Of a stretch of 20,896 bases of DNA, positions 9,312 to 17,214 are shown in pieces. The notes under the pieces were generated by a model. It saw nothing but the letters and a program-made list of their open reading frames with translations, was not told the DNA's origin and did not search any database. This stretch comes from Comamonadaceae bacterium. GTDB lineage: Bacteria > Pseudomonadota > Gammaproteobacteria > Burkholderiales > Burkholderiaceae_C. Position numbers and translations under genes: made by a program. The stretch spans positions 1 through 20,896 of the forward strand of contig CANCAO010000002.1 in NCBI GenBank assembly GCA_947374105.1, given 5' to 3'. The stretch's first letter is position 1. Every line of letters starts with the position of its first letter.

Positions 9312-9893
9312 ATGAGTGCCATTTTTCAATCTCTGGGGCGTACCCTTCTAGCCGGAGTCGTTTTGCTGGTGATATTGGTACTGGCTGTGGGAGGCAACGT
9401 CAACCTGAGTCACGCATGGTCTACTTTTTTAATGCGCTGGATGCACGTGGTTTGCGCTGTCATGTGGGTGGGTTTGCTGTGGTATTTCAATTTTGTGCAA
9501 ATCCCTTCTATGCCCAAAATTCCGGATGAGCAAAAACCCGCCATCAGCAAGGTGATAGCGCCCACCGCACTGTTCTGGTTTCGCTGGTCAGCACTGGCAA
9601 CCGTGGTCACGGGCCTGCTCTTGGCCACCATGAGCGGCTACATTCTTTCGGCCTTAGGTCTGCAAAAACCGTTCATGGCCATTGGCATCGGTATGTGGTT
9701 GGCTCTGGTGATGGCTTTTAACGTATGGTTCATCATTTGGCCTAACCAACAAAAGGCACTGGGCCTGGTGACGGTGGAAGCCGTTGAAAAAGCCAAGGCT
9801 GCTCGCCTGGCGATGCTGACTTCACGTTTCAACACCATGCTCTCCATTCCCATGCTCTTTTGCATGGTCGCTCAGCAAAACGGCGGACTGTAA
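9312..9893 (+). CDS. Integral membrane protein related to the membrane domain of PuuD-type urate hydroxylase
   Basis: 193 aa; AAAGGA at 9299-9304 supports the ATG. Hydrophobic helices lie near residues 12-30, 38-62, 88-112, 118-142 and 172-188. The motifs MRWMHVVCAVMWVGLLWYFNFVQIP, APTALFWFRWSALATVVTGLLL and NVWFIIWPNQQKALGLV resemble the membrane part of the PuuD/DUF989 family (PF06181). Full PuuD proteins carry an additional C-terminal cytochrome c domain. There is no CXXCH here and the protein ends at a terminator, so it is the stand-alone short form. No purine catabolism genes are nearby, so urate oxidation should not be assumed from the family name. His residues within the helices could ligate haem. 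Confidence 0.75.
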   Translation: MSAIFQSLGRTLLAGVVLLVILVLAVGGNVNLSHAWSTFLMRWMHVVCAVMWVGLLWYFNFVQIPSMPKIPDEQKPAISKVIAPTALFWFRWSALATVVTGLLLATMSGYILSALGLQKPFMAIGIGMWLALVMAFNVWFIIWPNQQKALGLVTVEAVEKAKAARLAMLTSRFNTMLSIPMLFCMVAQQNGGL

Positions 9894-9916
9894 GCCGCTG
9901 TCTGAGCCCTAGAAGC

Positions 9917-9946
9917 AAAAAAGCCGACCCATGGGTCGGCTTTTTT
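9917..9946. terminator. Bidirectional terminator between convergent genes
   Basis: AAAAAAGCCGACCC (9917-9930), loop AT, GGGTCGGCTTTTTT (9933-9946): a perfect 14-bp palindrome with A and T runs, between the membrane-protein gene (stop at 9893) and the convergent sodB (stop at 9965). It can end transcripts from both sides. Confidence 0.95.
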
Positions 9947-9964
9947 GTGGGCGAAAGGAAAATA

Positions 9965-10546
9965 TTAGGCGAAATTTTTCTCAGCAAATTCCCAGTTCAC
10001 CAAGTTATTGAGGAAGGTCTCAACAAACTTTTGACGCAGGTTGCGGTAGTCGATGTAGTAGGCATGCTCCCACACATCAACCGTTAGTAAAGCTTTGTCA
10101 GCGGTGGTCAGTGGCGTGCCTGCTGCACCCATGTTGACAATGTCCACAGAGCCATCGGCCTTCTTGACTAGCCAAGTCCAACCTGAGCCAAAGTTGCCCA
10201 CGGCTGATTTCACGAAAGCTTCCTTGAACGCAGCCGTGCTACCCCACTTGGCGTTAATGGCCGTTGCCAAAGCACCTGAGGGCTCGCCCCCACCCTGTGG
10301 TTTCATGCAGTTCCAGAAAAAAGTATGGTTCCAGATTTGGGCAGAATTGTTGTAAATACCACCACTCGATTTTTTGATGATGTCCTCAAGGGACATGTTC
10401 TCGAAATCAGTGCCTTTTTGCAGGTTATTCAGGTTCACCACATAAGCGTTATGGTGCTTGCCGTGGTGGAACTCCAGCGTTTCTTTGGAGTAATGCGGGG
10501 CCAGGGCATCAATGGCGAAGGGCAGTGCGGGAAGGGTGTGTTCCAT
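9965..10546 (-). CDS. sodB: Superoxide dismutase (Fe type)
   Basis: 193 aa, the normal length for cytoplasmic Fe-SOD. The frame stays open far upstream into xseA, but the true start is the ATG at 10546 (MEHTLPALPFAIDALAPHYS), preceded by AAGAGAA. Metal ligands are His27, His74, Asp157 and His161 (HHGKHH, NHTFFW, DVWEHAYYIDYRN). NSAQIWNHTFFW and FGSGWTWLV favour iron over manganese. It converts superoxide to O2 and H2O2. It lies 46 bp after xseA on the same strand. A possible own -10 (TACAAT, reverse strand 10583-10588) sits in that gap without a good -35, so read-through from xseA or independent expression are both possible. It ends at the bidirectional terminator. Confidence 0.96.
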   Translation of the reverse strand: MEHTLPALPFAIDALAPHYSKETLEFHHGKHHNAYVVNLNNLQKGTDFENMSLEDIIKKSSGGIYNNSAQIWNHTFFWNCMKPQGGGEPSGALATAINAKWGSTAAFKEAFVKSAVGNFGSGWTWLVKKADGSVDIVNMGAAGTPLTTADKALLTVDVWEHAYYIDYRNLRQKFVETFLNNLVNWEFAEKNFA

Positions 10547-10592
10547 GATTTTCTCTTGAGAGTTTATTGTTAAAAAGCAATGATTGTAGAAA

Positions 10593-11879
10593 TTAATTGA
10601 GCCGTGGTCCGCCAACCGTGAGATCAACCTTGCCGTCGACAAGGTTGGCCTGCACCACTTGCCCCAAAAAAGTCTGTTCGACGCGAGATATGGGACGTCC
10701 ATCCTCAGCCGTAAGCCAAGCATAACCTCGTTGCAAGACCAAGGTGGGATCCAACAACCCCAACCGCAAGTCTGCACGGTCCAGGCGATGCCGTATGTCT
10801 TCCAGCGAACGTTTGACTTGCAGGGGTTGCTTCTTTTCAAGGCCCTGTAGGTCATTTGCTTTTTGACTCAACTCACGGATCACAGAAAACCGCAGTCGCT
10901 GGGCCTTGGATGCCAAAGCCAGCCGCTGACGCGCAACCAACACGGATGGGCGTGCTAGCCGTGCCGACAAGGTATCGAGCCACTGACTCTGACGGTCAAG
11001 TCGTCGTACCAAGGCCGCTTGCAAGCGATCCTCCATCAGGTCGAGCGCACCCAACCAGACCGAGCGAGGTTGCGCGACCAGCTCAGCCGCCGCCGTGGGT
11101 GTGGGGGCACGCAGATCGGCCACAAAATCGGTAATGGTGAAGTCGGTCTCGTGCCCAACACCGCTCACGATAGGCACCGGGCTATTGGCCAGCGTGCGAG
11201 CGAGTTGCTCGTCATTGAAAGCCCATAAGTCTTCCAGTGATCCACCACCACGAACCAGCAAAATCACATCGATGGCAGGCGCAAGTTGGTACAAGTTTGA
11301 CAGTGCCTTGACCAACTCGGACGGCGCCTGAGCACCCTGCACCAAGGCTGGCGCCAAAACTACCGGGATGTGAGGCACGCGACGCTTCAAGGCGCTCACC
11401 ACATCGTGCAGGGCCGCCGCGCCTAGTGAGGTCACCACCCCGATGCCACGCGGCATCACGGGTAAGGCCCGTTTGCGGGCCGCATCAAACAAACCCTCGG
11501 CCTCTAGCTTGGCTTTAAGCCGGAGGAACTGATCAAACAGAGCGCCTTGGCCCGCCTGCGTCATCGATTCAACAATCAGTTGCAAATCACAACGCGGCTC
11601 GTACACGCCCAAGCGGCCACGCACCTCGACCCGATCTCCCTCGCGCGGATTGAAGTTCACCAACGTTGCGGCGCGGCGAAACATGGCACAGCGAATTTGC
11701 CCGCTTTCGTCTTTGAGCGAAAAGTAACAATGCCCGCTGGCTGCGCGCGAGAAGCCCGAAATCTCTCCGGCGACCGCAACAGGATTGAAGCGGGCCTCCA
11801 GCGCATCAGCAATGGCGCGGCATAGCGCGCCAACTGGCCAAATTCGTGGCGCCAGCACAGGAGGGTTGGCGTCAGACAT
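10593..11879 (-). CDS. xseA: Exodeoxyribonuclease VII large subunit
   Basis: 428 aa. With XseB it degrades single-stranded DNA to short oligonucleotides in mismatch repair and recombination. N-terminal OB-fold (about 12-105: VAVAGEISGFSRAASGHCYFSLKD, GRLGVYEPRCDLQLIVESM), then the nuclease domain with GIGVVTSLGAAALHDV (145-160), LLVRGGGSLEDLWAFNDE (207-224), the signature GVGHETDFTITDFVADLRAPTPTAAAELV (240-268), and a basic coiled-coil C-terminal region. Length is close to E. coli XseA (456 aa). The ATG at 11879 has no clear Shine-Dalgarno. A weak candidate promoter on the minus strand is TTGTGG (11924-11929), 16-bp spacer, TATGCT (11902-11907). xseB is not adjacent; sodB follows. Confidence 0.96.
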   Translation of the reverse strand: MSDANPPVLAPRIWPVGALCRAIADALEARFNPVAVAGEISGFSRAASGHCYFSLKDESGQIRCAMFRRAATLVNFNPREGDRVEVRGRLGVYEPRCDLQLIVESMTQAGQGALFDQFLRLKAKLEAEGLFDAARKRALPVMPRGIGVVTSLGAAALHDVVSALKRRVPHIPVVLAPALVQGAQAPSELVKALSNLYQLAPAIDVILLVRGGGSLEDLWAFNDEQLARTLANSPVPIVSGVGHETDFTITDFVADLRAPTPTAAAELVAQPRSVWLGALDLMEDRLQAALVRRLDRQSQWLDTLSARLARPSVLVARQRLALASKAQRLRFSVIRELSQKANDLQGLEKKQPLQVKRSLEDIRHRLDRADLRLGLLDPTLVLQRGYAWLTAEDGRPISRVEQTFLGQVVQANLVDGKVDLTVGGPRLN

Positions 11880-12040
11880 GAGTCAAATCAAGGCGTCCGC
11901 AAGCATAGTCGAGTCCGATTGCTCCACAATTTTGTCGGATGGGTTGATACACGATTAACACCATGATGGATGGCGAATTTACGTTGCAAGTCTTTGATTT
12001 CATTGAAATTATTTCTGCTTAATTATTCATCTATCTGTCA

Positions 12041-12064
12041 CAAGCCCGCATGAATGCGGGCTTG
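12041..12064. repeat. Perfect GC-rich hairpin without T tract
   Basis: CAAGCCCGCA (12041-12050), loop TGAA, TGCGGGCTTG (12055-12064): ten perfect base pairs. It resembles an intrinsic terminator stem, but neither strand has a U-run after it. It sits between divergent genes, where no terminator is needed. It may be a remnant terminator, an operator, or a leader structure for exbB. Confidence 0.6.
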
Positions 12065-12094
12065 GCGTAGATATCAGGTGACTTCTTCACAAAG

Positions 12095-12103
12095 TTATCC
12101 ACA
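12095..12103 (+). promoter_or_regulatory. Consensus DnaA-box sequence
   Basis: TTATCCACA matches the strongest DnaA box exactly, 73 bp before the exbB start. A single copy without clustered boxes or a neighbouring dnaA argues against an origin; it could titrate DnaA or be chance. CCACA/TGTGG overlaps it as a short inverted repeat. Confidence 0.4.
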
Positions 12104-12175
12104 ATTTCTGTGGGTAGTCATACGGCAAGTAGGCTGGGCCATAATTGCACAGCATTTACCCCGTGGAGAGTACTT

Positions 12176-12805
12176 TTGTTTTTAATCATACAAGCCGCAG
12201 GTTGGCCCATCTGGCCCCTGATCGCCAGCTCTATTTTGGCCATGGCGCTCATCATTGAGCGCTTCATGAGCCTCAAGACTGCCAAGATTGCACCACCCAA
12301 ATTGCTGGATGAGGCCCTAAGTGTTTCTCGCACGACCGTCCCCAGCGCAGAAGTCGTCAGTCAATTGGAGCAGAACTCGGCTTTGGGCGAGGTACTGGCC
12401 AGCGGTTTCCGTGCCCTGCATGCCGACCCGCTCTGTAGCGAGACTGATCTGCGTGCCACGATGGAAGGGTCTGGACGAGTCGTCGCACATCGTCTGGAGC
12501 GCTACCTCAACACCTTGGGCAGTATTGCCTCGGCCGCGCCGCTCATGGGTCTATTTGGCACGGTGGTTGGCATGATTGAAATTTTTGGCTCCCAGACCCC
12601 TTCGGGTGTGGCTACGGGTGGCAATCCGGCTCAACTGGCGCACGGCATCTCAGTCGCCCTGTACAACACGGCTTTCGGTCTGATTGTGGCCATTCCATCG
12701 CTGATTTTCTGGCGCTATTTTCGGGGCCGGGTGGATGAATACCTGCTCACGCTGGAGTTGTCCGCCGAGCGGCTGGCACGCCACCTCATCGCCCTGCGCA
12801 AGTAA
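12176..12805 (+). CDS. exbB: MotA/TolQ/ExbB proton-channel family protein
   Basis: 209 aa from the TTG at 12176. GGAG at 12165-12168, seven bases upstream, and the family-typical start MFLIIQAAGWPIWPLIASSILAMALIIERF justify this start over the in-frame GTG at 12110. The first helix is near residues 8-28. The conserved MotA/ExbB core runs from about 108 to 200: LNTLGSIASAAPLMGLFGTVVGMI, then PAQLAHGISVALYNTAFGLIVAIPSLIFWRYF. ExbB forms the pentameric inner-membrane channel that, with ExbD, uses the proton gradient to energise TonB. exbD follows 44 bp downstream. In this family TolQ and ExbB are hard to separate by sequence alone; without tolA/tolB nearby, ExbB is the better call. Confidence 0.9.
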   Translation: MFLIIQAAGWPIWPLIASSILAMALIIERFMSLKTAKIAPPKLLDEALSVSRTTVPSAEVVSQLEQNSALGEVLASGFRALHADPLCSETDLRATMEGSGRVVAHRLERYLNTLGSIASAAPLMGLFGTVVGMIEIFGSQTPSGVATGGNPAQLAHGISVALYNTAFGLIVAIPSLIFWRYFRGRVDEYLLTLELSAERLARHLIALRK

Positions 12806-12849
12806 ACCGACGCCCCCACACAACGCTTTAACACGACGCATTGATAATC

Positions 12850-13278
12850 ATGAATTTCCGTCACCGAACAAGAGAAGAGCCGGAGATCAACCTGATCCCC
12901 TTCATCGACGTACTGTTGGTGGTGCTGATTTTTCTGATGCTCACCACCACCTACAACAAATTCACCGAGATGCAGTTGCGTCTGCCGGTGGCCGACACTG
13001 ACGCCCAGCGCGACTACCCCAAGGAGCTGGTGGTGGCAGTGAACAGTGAGGGTGCGTATGCCGTTAACAAACAATGGGTGGAGGGGCGCAGCCTGGAGGC
13101 ACTCTCCAGCGCCATGCTCCAGGGTGCCAAGGCGGGCAAAGACACGGTAGTCATCATCAGCGCCGACGCCAGCGCCAAACACCAGGCCGTGGTGACAGTG
13201 ATGGAGGCCGCGCGCCGTGCGGGTCTGACGCAAATCACCTTTGCCACACAGTCCTCGGTCAAGGCCGGGGGCAAATAA
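12850..13278 (+). CDS. exbD: ExbD/TolR family biopolymer transport protein
   Basis: 142 aa from the ATG at 12850; an in-frame TTG at 12841 would add three residues. Short cytoplasmic N-terminus ([17 protein letters not shown]), one transmembrane helix (about 18-36) with the essential proton-carrying Asp20 ([19 protein letters not shown]), then a periplasmic domain with [15 protein letters not shown] and [36 protein letters not shown]. It partners ExbB in driving TonB. lpxK starts 4 bp after its stop, so the two are tightly linked in one operon. Confidence 0.93.
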   Translation: MNFRHRTREEPEINLIPFIDVLLVVLIFLMLTTTYNKFTEMQLRLPVADTDAQRDYPKELVVAVNSEGAYAVNKQWVEGRSLEALSSAMLQGAKAGKDTVVIISADASAKHQAVVTVMEAARRAGLTQITFATQSSVKAGGK

Positions 13279-13282
13279 TTTC

Positions 13283-14335
13283 ATGTCTCTGGCATCGCAG
13301 CCAGTTTGGCAGCGCATCCTGACAAACCACTGGCAGCGTCGATCTGCGTTGACCTGGGTCGTGTGGCCGCTGTCCTTGCTCATGGGTCTTCTCGTGCAGC
13401 TCCGCCAAGGCCTGTACATGACCGGCCTGCTCCAGCGCCATCGGGTGCCCGTACCGGTCATCGTGGTGGGCAATGTGGTCGCGGGCGGTGCGGGCAAGAC
13501 ACCGGTGGTGATGGCCGTGGTGCGGCATTTGCAGGCGCGTGGTCTGCGGCCTGGCGTGATCTCTCGCGGCTACGGGCGGCACACACAGGACTGCCGCGAA
13601 GCCCATGCAGACAGCCCGGCCCGTGATGTGGGCGATGAGCCCGCACTCATCAAACGCACGACCACAGTGCCCGTATTCGTGGCCAGACGGCGGATCGACG
13701 CTGCACGGACCCTACTGACCCAGTACCCTGACACCAACGTACTGGTCTGTGACGATGGTCTACAGCACTACGCGCTAGCGCGTGATATCGAGGTCTGCGT
13801 GTTCGATGATCGGGGCGTGGGCAATGGTTTTTTGATGCCCGCTGGCCCCTTGCGCGAACCCTGGCCGCGTGGGGTCGATCTGGTGCTGCACACCGGTACG
13901 CGACCGACCTTCACCGGGTTCACAGCGTCCCGTGCGCTAGCCCCCTACGCTTTGCGCGCCGACGGCAACCGGGTTAACTTGGCCACGTTGGCCACGTCAG
14001 GCCAATCCCTGCTGGCTTTGGCCGCCATCGCTCAGCCCCTGGCTTTTTTCATGATGCTTGAAGCACAGGGTTTAGTGCTGGCACAGACACAAGCGCTTCC
14101 AGATCACTATGATTTTCATGGCTGGTTATGCCCATCGGATAAGGATTACACCCTACTTTGCACTGAGAAGGACGCCGTCAAACTGTGGGAAAAATACCCT
14201 GATGCGCTGGCCGTGCCGCTGGCGTTCACGCCTGAGCCCGCCTTTCTGACCGCGCTTGATGCGTTGCTCACCCCTCTACTCGATGCAGCGCAACACACGA
14301 CGCTATCATCCACGCATGGACACACGACTTCTTGA
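13283..14335 (+). CDS. lpxK: Tetraacyldisaccharide 4'-kinase
   Basis: 350 aa from the ATG at 13283 (an upstream in-frame start at 13241 lies inside exbD). Inner-membrane-associated kinase that phosphorylates the 4' position of the lipid A precursor disaccharide to form lipid IVA. N-terminal hydrophobic helix near 22-40 ([18 protein letters not shown]). The P-loop is [14 protein letters not shown] (63-76). Further family motifs are [43 protein letters not shown] and CTEKDAVKL. Length is close to the family norm (about 330-350). It starts 4 bp after exbD and its end overlaps the start of the trm112-like gene by 20 bp. Confidence 0.95.
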   Translation: MSLASQPVWQRILTNHWQRRSALTWVVWPLSLLMGLLVQLRQGLYMTGLLQRHRVPVPVIVVGNVVAGGAGKTPVVMAVVRHLQARGLRPGVISRGYGRHTQDCREAHADSPARDVGDEPALIKRTTTVPVFVARRRIDAARTLLTQYPDTNVLVCDDGLQHYALARDIEVCVFDDRGVGNGFLMPAGPLREPWPRGVDLVLHTGTRPTFTGFTASRALAPYALRADGNRVNLATLATSGQSLLALAAIAQPLAFFMMLEAQGLVLAQTQALPDHYDFHGWLCPSDKDYTLLCTEKDAVKLWEKYPDALAVPLAFTPEPAFLTALDALLTPLLDAAQHTTLSSTHGHTTS

Positions 14336-14498
14336 ATTACTGGTCTGCCCCGTCACCAAAGGGCCTCTGACCTATGACCGCGAAAAACAGGAACTGATCT
14401 CGCACAGCGCGCGCCTAGCCTACCCGGTGCGAGACGGCATTCCCGTCCTGCTGGAAAATGAAGCACGCCCACTCACAGACGAGGAACTCGGGCTGTGA
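14316..14498 (+). CDS. Trm112 family small protein (YcaR-like)
   Basis: 60 aa from the ATG at 14316 ([18 protein letters not shown]), overlapping the last 20 bp of lpxK. Matches the Trm112p/YcaR domain: [46 protein letters not shown]. Only the first cysteine of the metal-binding pair of classical Trm112 is present (CPVT in place of CPXC), which I believe is common in betaproteobacterial members. The conserved position between lpxK and kdsB supports the call. Function in bacteria is not established; Trm112 proteins elsewhere activate methyltransferases. The TGA (14496-14498) overlaps a GTG at 14495 that was probably once the kdsB start (see the junction duplication). Confidence 0.92.
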   Translation: MDTRLLELLVCPVTKGPLTYDREKQELISHSARLAYPVRDGIPVLLENEARPLTDEELGL

Positions 14499-14548
14499 GC
14501 ACCGTCCATCTTTCAGACCAGGAACTTGGACTGTGAGCTTCACCGTCC
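14476..14548 (+). repeat. Tandem duplication of the trm112/kdsB junction
   Basis: Copy 1 (14476-14507) and copy 2 (14514-14548) align over 32 positions with 29 identities plus a 3-nt insertion (TTC) in copy 2. The repeat offset is 38 nt. Each copy holds CAGAC.AGGAACT.GG.CTGTGAGC, that is, a ribosome-site-like AGGAAC, the end of the trm112 reading frame (E-L-G-L-stop) and an overlapping GTG. Copy 1 carries the real trm112 stop; copy 2 carries the GTG (14533) that starts kdsB. Confidence 0.85.
14495..14536 (+). CDS. 13-codon chimeric mini-ORF between trm112 and kdsB
   Basis: GTG at 14495 opens a frame reading [13 protein letters not shown] and stops at the TGA at 14534-14536. It begins like kdsB (VS-TV) and ends like Trm112 (LSDQELGL versus LTDEELGL). 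It overlaps the trm112 stop by GTGA and the kdsB start by GTGA in the same way. It is a by-product of the junction duplication; if translated, it would pass ribosomes from trm112 to kdsB by re-initiation. A functional peptide is unlikely. Confidence 0.45.
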   Translation: MSTVHLSDQELGL

Positions 14549-15288
14549 TCATCCCCGCCCGGCTGGCCTCCACCCGGCTGCCGGACAAACCCTTGGCGGA
14601 CATTGGCGGCCTACCCATGATCGTGCGGGTCGCACAACGCGTGCAAGGCGGCGTGCCACCGGCGACCCGCATCGTCGTCGCAGCCGACAACGAGCGCATC
14701 ACCGCTGCCTGCTCCCAGCACGGCGTACAAGCCCTTTTGACACGCACCGACCACCCCAGCGGCAGTGACCGCCTGGCCGAAGCCTGCGACCTGTTACAAC
14801 TGCGGGACGACGAGATCGTCGTTAATGTGCAAGGCGATGAGCCGTTGATTGACCCGTCTCTCGTCATGGCCGTGGCCGAGTTGCTGCAGCAACGCCCCGA
14901 AGCCAGCATGAGCACGGCGGCCCACCCCATCACTGAGTTAGCAGAATTTCAAAACCCCAACGTGGTCAAGGTCGTGCTGGATGCGCGCTCGCTCGCCCTG
15001 TACTTCAGCCGCTCGCCCATTCCCTACCCGCGTGACGATGCCCGCGCGTTGCCCAGCCCTCTGCCCTTGCGCCACATCGGCATCTACGGCTACCGGGCCG
15101 GCTTTTTGCGTCAATTCCCCAAACTGGCCCAAGCTCCGATGGAAGTCACCGAGGCATTGGAACAATTACGAGCCATGTGGCACGGCCACCGCATCGCCGT
15201 CCATGTGACACCCCATGCACCCGGCCCAGGCGTTGACACGCCGCAAGACTTGGCACGTGTTCGTCAGTTGATGGCAAGCCGGGCGTGA
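14533..15288 (+). CDS. kdsB: 3-deoxy-manno-octulosonate cytidylyltransferase (CMP-KDO synthetase)
   Basis: 251 aa from the GTG at 14533. AGGAAC at 14520-14525 lies about seven bases upstream, and the protein then begins [21 protein letters not shown], exactly as the family does. An ATG at 14458 is in frame but would add 25 unrelated residues read through the trm112 end. It activates KDO with CTP for lipopolysaccharide inner-core assembly. Motifs are [83 protein letters not shown] and [12 protein letters not shown]. Length is normal (about 250 aa). Its function fits with lpxK upstream in the same operon. Confidence 0.95.
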   Translation: MSFTVLIPARLASTRLPDKPLADIGGLPMIVRVAQRVQGGVPPATRIVVAADNERITAACSQHGVQALLTRTDHPSGSDRLAEACDLLQLRDDEIVVNVQGDEPLIDPSLVMAVAELLQQRPEASMSTAAHPITELAEFQNPNVVKVVLDARSLALYFSRSPIPYPRDDARALPSPLPLRHIGIYGYRAGFLRQFPKLAQAPMEVTEALEQLRAMWHGHRIAVHVTPHAPGPGVDTPQDLARVRQLMASRA

Positions 15289-15328
15289 TATTCTCCACGC
15301 GCACAAACTGATGAACACGGCACTGTAG

Positions 15329-16030
<702 letters not shown>

Positions 16031-16044
16031 ACCCTGGCACCTGT

Positions 16045-17130
16045 TCAAAACAGATCGATATCGCTGACTTTGGTTTCGTTTTTAAAGAGACCAATGTTCA
16101 CCAGATCAGCATGACTGCAAACCCGATTGCGGCCATTATTTTTGGCGTAGTACAACGCTTGGTCTGCTTTTTCACAGGCCGTCGTAGGCGAATCTCTTAC
16201 CTGAACTTCAGCCAATCCCACACTGGCAGTCAGACAGCCGACTTGGGGGAATTTTGAAGCTTCCATTTGCCTGCGAAATCGTTCCACCATTTGGAAAACC
16301 GCTGCGTCGTCTGAAGAACGCAGAAGAATCACAAACTCTTCCCCACCGAAACGGTAAATTCGGTCTGAGCCACGAAATGATTTTTTAAGACTGCGTGCCA
16401 CCAAAATCAGCACCTCATCACCAATCTGGTGACCAAAATCATCGTTAACCCGCTTGAAATGATCGATATCAACCATAGCCAGCCAGAACCGCTCGCCCGA
16501 CTCTTTCCGGCGCATGGGAACCAAGCTGTGAACATCAATGACACCCTGTTCAACCGACAAGGGAGCGTCCACAGTCGGTGAAGAACTGTCCCCGAGCAGT
16601 TTATAAAAAGTGTCGTCAAAGGACTTGCGGTTGAGCAAACCGGTAAGCGCATCACGCTCAGAGACCGAAAAGAGACTGTTCATATTCCGATACACATGCA
16701 ACAGCCGTGCGACGCTGTCCTGCTCTTTGTTGGTCAGTCGCTGGTTTGAATAAATCTCAACAACACCCGTTTCCTCAGTCCAAGAGGTAGAAAATAAAGG
16801 CAAACAACTCCCCCACGCTCCAGCGTATTCTTCGACTTCCAGCTCAACTAGCAACCGCGTCTCTAGACACTGCTGACGCTGTGTGAATTCTTGCAAAGGT
16901 GGTAGCAGCCTGAAATCTAAGCGAAGTGAATCACACACCTCCACAGCACACCCCGACTTTTGGACAGTCAGTGGCAACCACCGTGGGTTGATCGCATCAC
17001 TGACCACCCCATACAGCGCCACACTCAGAGGTTGGAGCAAATCCATCAGGGCATTTGTCAAGGCCAAGTCGAGCGACTCTCGGTCACGCGGATTGGTCAA
17101 TCCAGCAAGGTGATCAGTCAAAGAGGGCAT
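16045..17130 (-). CDS. Diguanylate cyclase (GGDEF domain) with unrecognised N-terminal sensor region
   Basis: 361 aa, soluble (no transmembrane segment). AAGAGA five bases before the ATG at 17130 supports the start. Residues 1-150 form an unassigned, possibly GAF-like sensory region. The GGDEF domain begins at ERDALTGLLNRKSF (158-171). The active site is GGEEF (262-266), preceded by RFWLAMVDIDHFKRVND. An RxxD inhibitory I-site (RGSD, 253-256) lies five residues before GGEEF, so product inhibition by c-di-GMP is likely. Odd feature: about 33 residues (181-213, polar and proline-containing) are inserted between the first helix and the metal-binding strand of the cyclase domain. The C-terminus ends with an acidic tail (KVSDIDLF). 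It follows the asparaginase gene on the same strand, separated by a hairpin, so is probably expressed separately. Confidence 0.92.
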   Translation of the reverse strand: MPSLTDHLAGLTNPRDRESLDLALTNALMDLLQPLSVALYGVVSDAINPRWLPLTVQKSGCAVEVCDSLRLDFRLLPPLQEFTQRQQCLETRLLVELEVEEYAGAWGSCLPLFSTSWTEETGVVEIYSNQRLTNKEQDSVARLLHVYRNMNSLFSVSERDALTGLLNRKSFDDTFYKLLGDSSSPTVDAPLSVEQGVIDVHSLVPMRRKESGERFWLAMVDIDHFKRVNDDFGHQIGDEVLILVARSLKKSFRGSDRIYRFGGEEFVILLRSSDDAAVFQMVERFRRQMEASKFPQVGCLTASVGLAEVQVRDSPTTACEKADQALYYAKNNGRNRVCSHADLVNIGLFKNETKVSDIDLF

Positions 17131-17188
17131 ACAATCTCTTGGGGGTTTTGATATTTTTGAGGTTTTCCCTAGCCTCTTATCGACAAAC

Positions 17189-17214
17189 TTGAGTCTGACT
17201 TAAATCAGACTCAA
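17189..17214 (-). terminator. Hairpin spanning the asparaginase stop codon, probable weak terminator
   Basis: TTGAGTCTGA (17189-17198), loop CTTAAA, TCAGACTCAA (17205-17214): perfect 10-bp stem. The TAA of the asparaginase gene (17200-17202) lies in the loop, so the last codons form the upstream arm. On the minus strand it is followed by GTTTGTCG, a poor U-run, so termination may be partial. It separates the asparaginase and GGDEF genes. Confidence 0.5.

Larger units (their letters stand above)
11880..12175. other. Divergent intergenic region between xseA and exbB
   Basis: About 296 bp without a gene. The left part probably holds the xseA promoter (minus strand). The middle (about 11940-12035) is AT-rich. 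The right part holds a GC-rich hairpin at 12041-12064, a perfect DnaA-box string at 12095-12103, a small inverted repeat (CCACA/TGTGG at 12099-12113), and the exbB ribosome site at 12165-12168. An in-frame GTG at 12110 would extend exbB into this region but has no supporting ribosome site. Confidence 0.6.

Noticed and set aside
10547..10855. N-terminal extension of SodB (open frame to 10855)
   Set aside because: It lies within xseA on the same strand in another frame and has no SOD similarity. The ATG at 10546 gives the exact family length with a ribosome site.
12095..12103. Chromosomal origin of replication
   Set aside because: One DnaA box only, with no dnaA, dnaN, rpmH, parA or clustered AT-rich 13-mers nearby.
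13259..13646. Open frames overlapping exbD/lpxK on both strands
   Set aside because: Codon-bias shadows of lpxK, with Arg/Pro/Ala-rich translations and no ribosome sites.
14458..14532. ATG at 14458 as the kdsB start
   Set aside because: It would add 25 residues read through the end of trm112 with no family similarity. The GTG at 14533 matches the family N-terminus and lies in a conserved overlapping junction.
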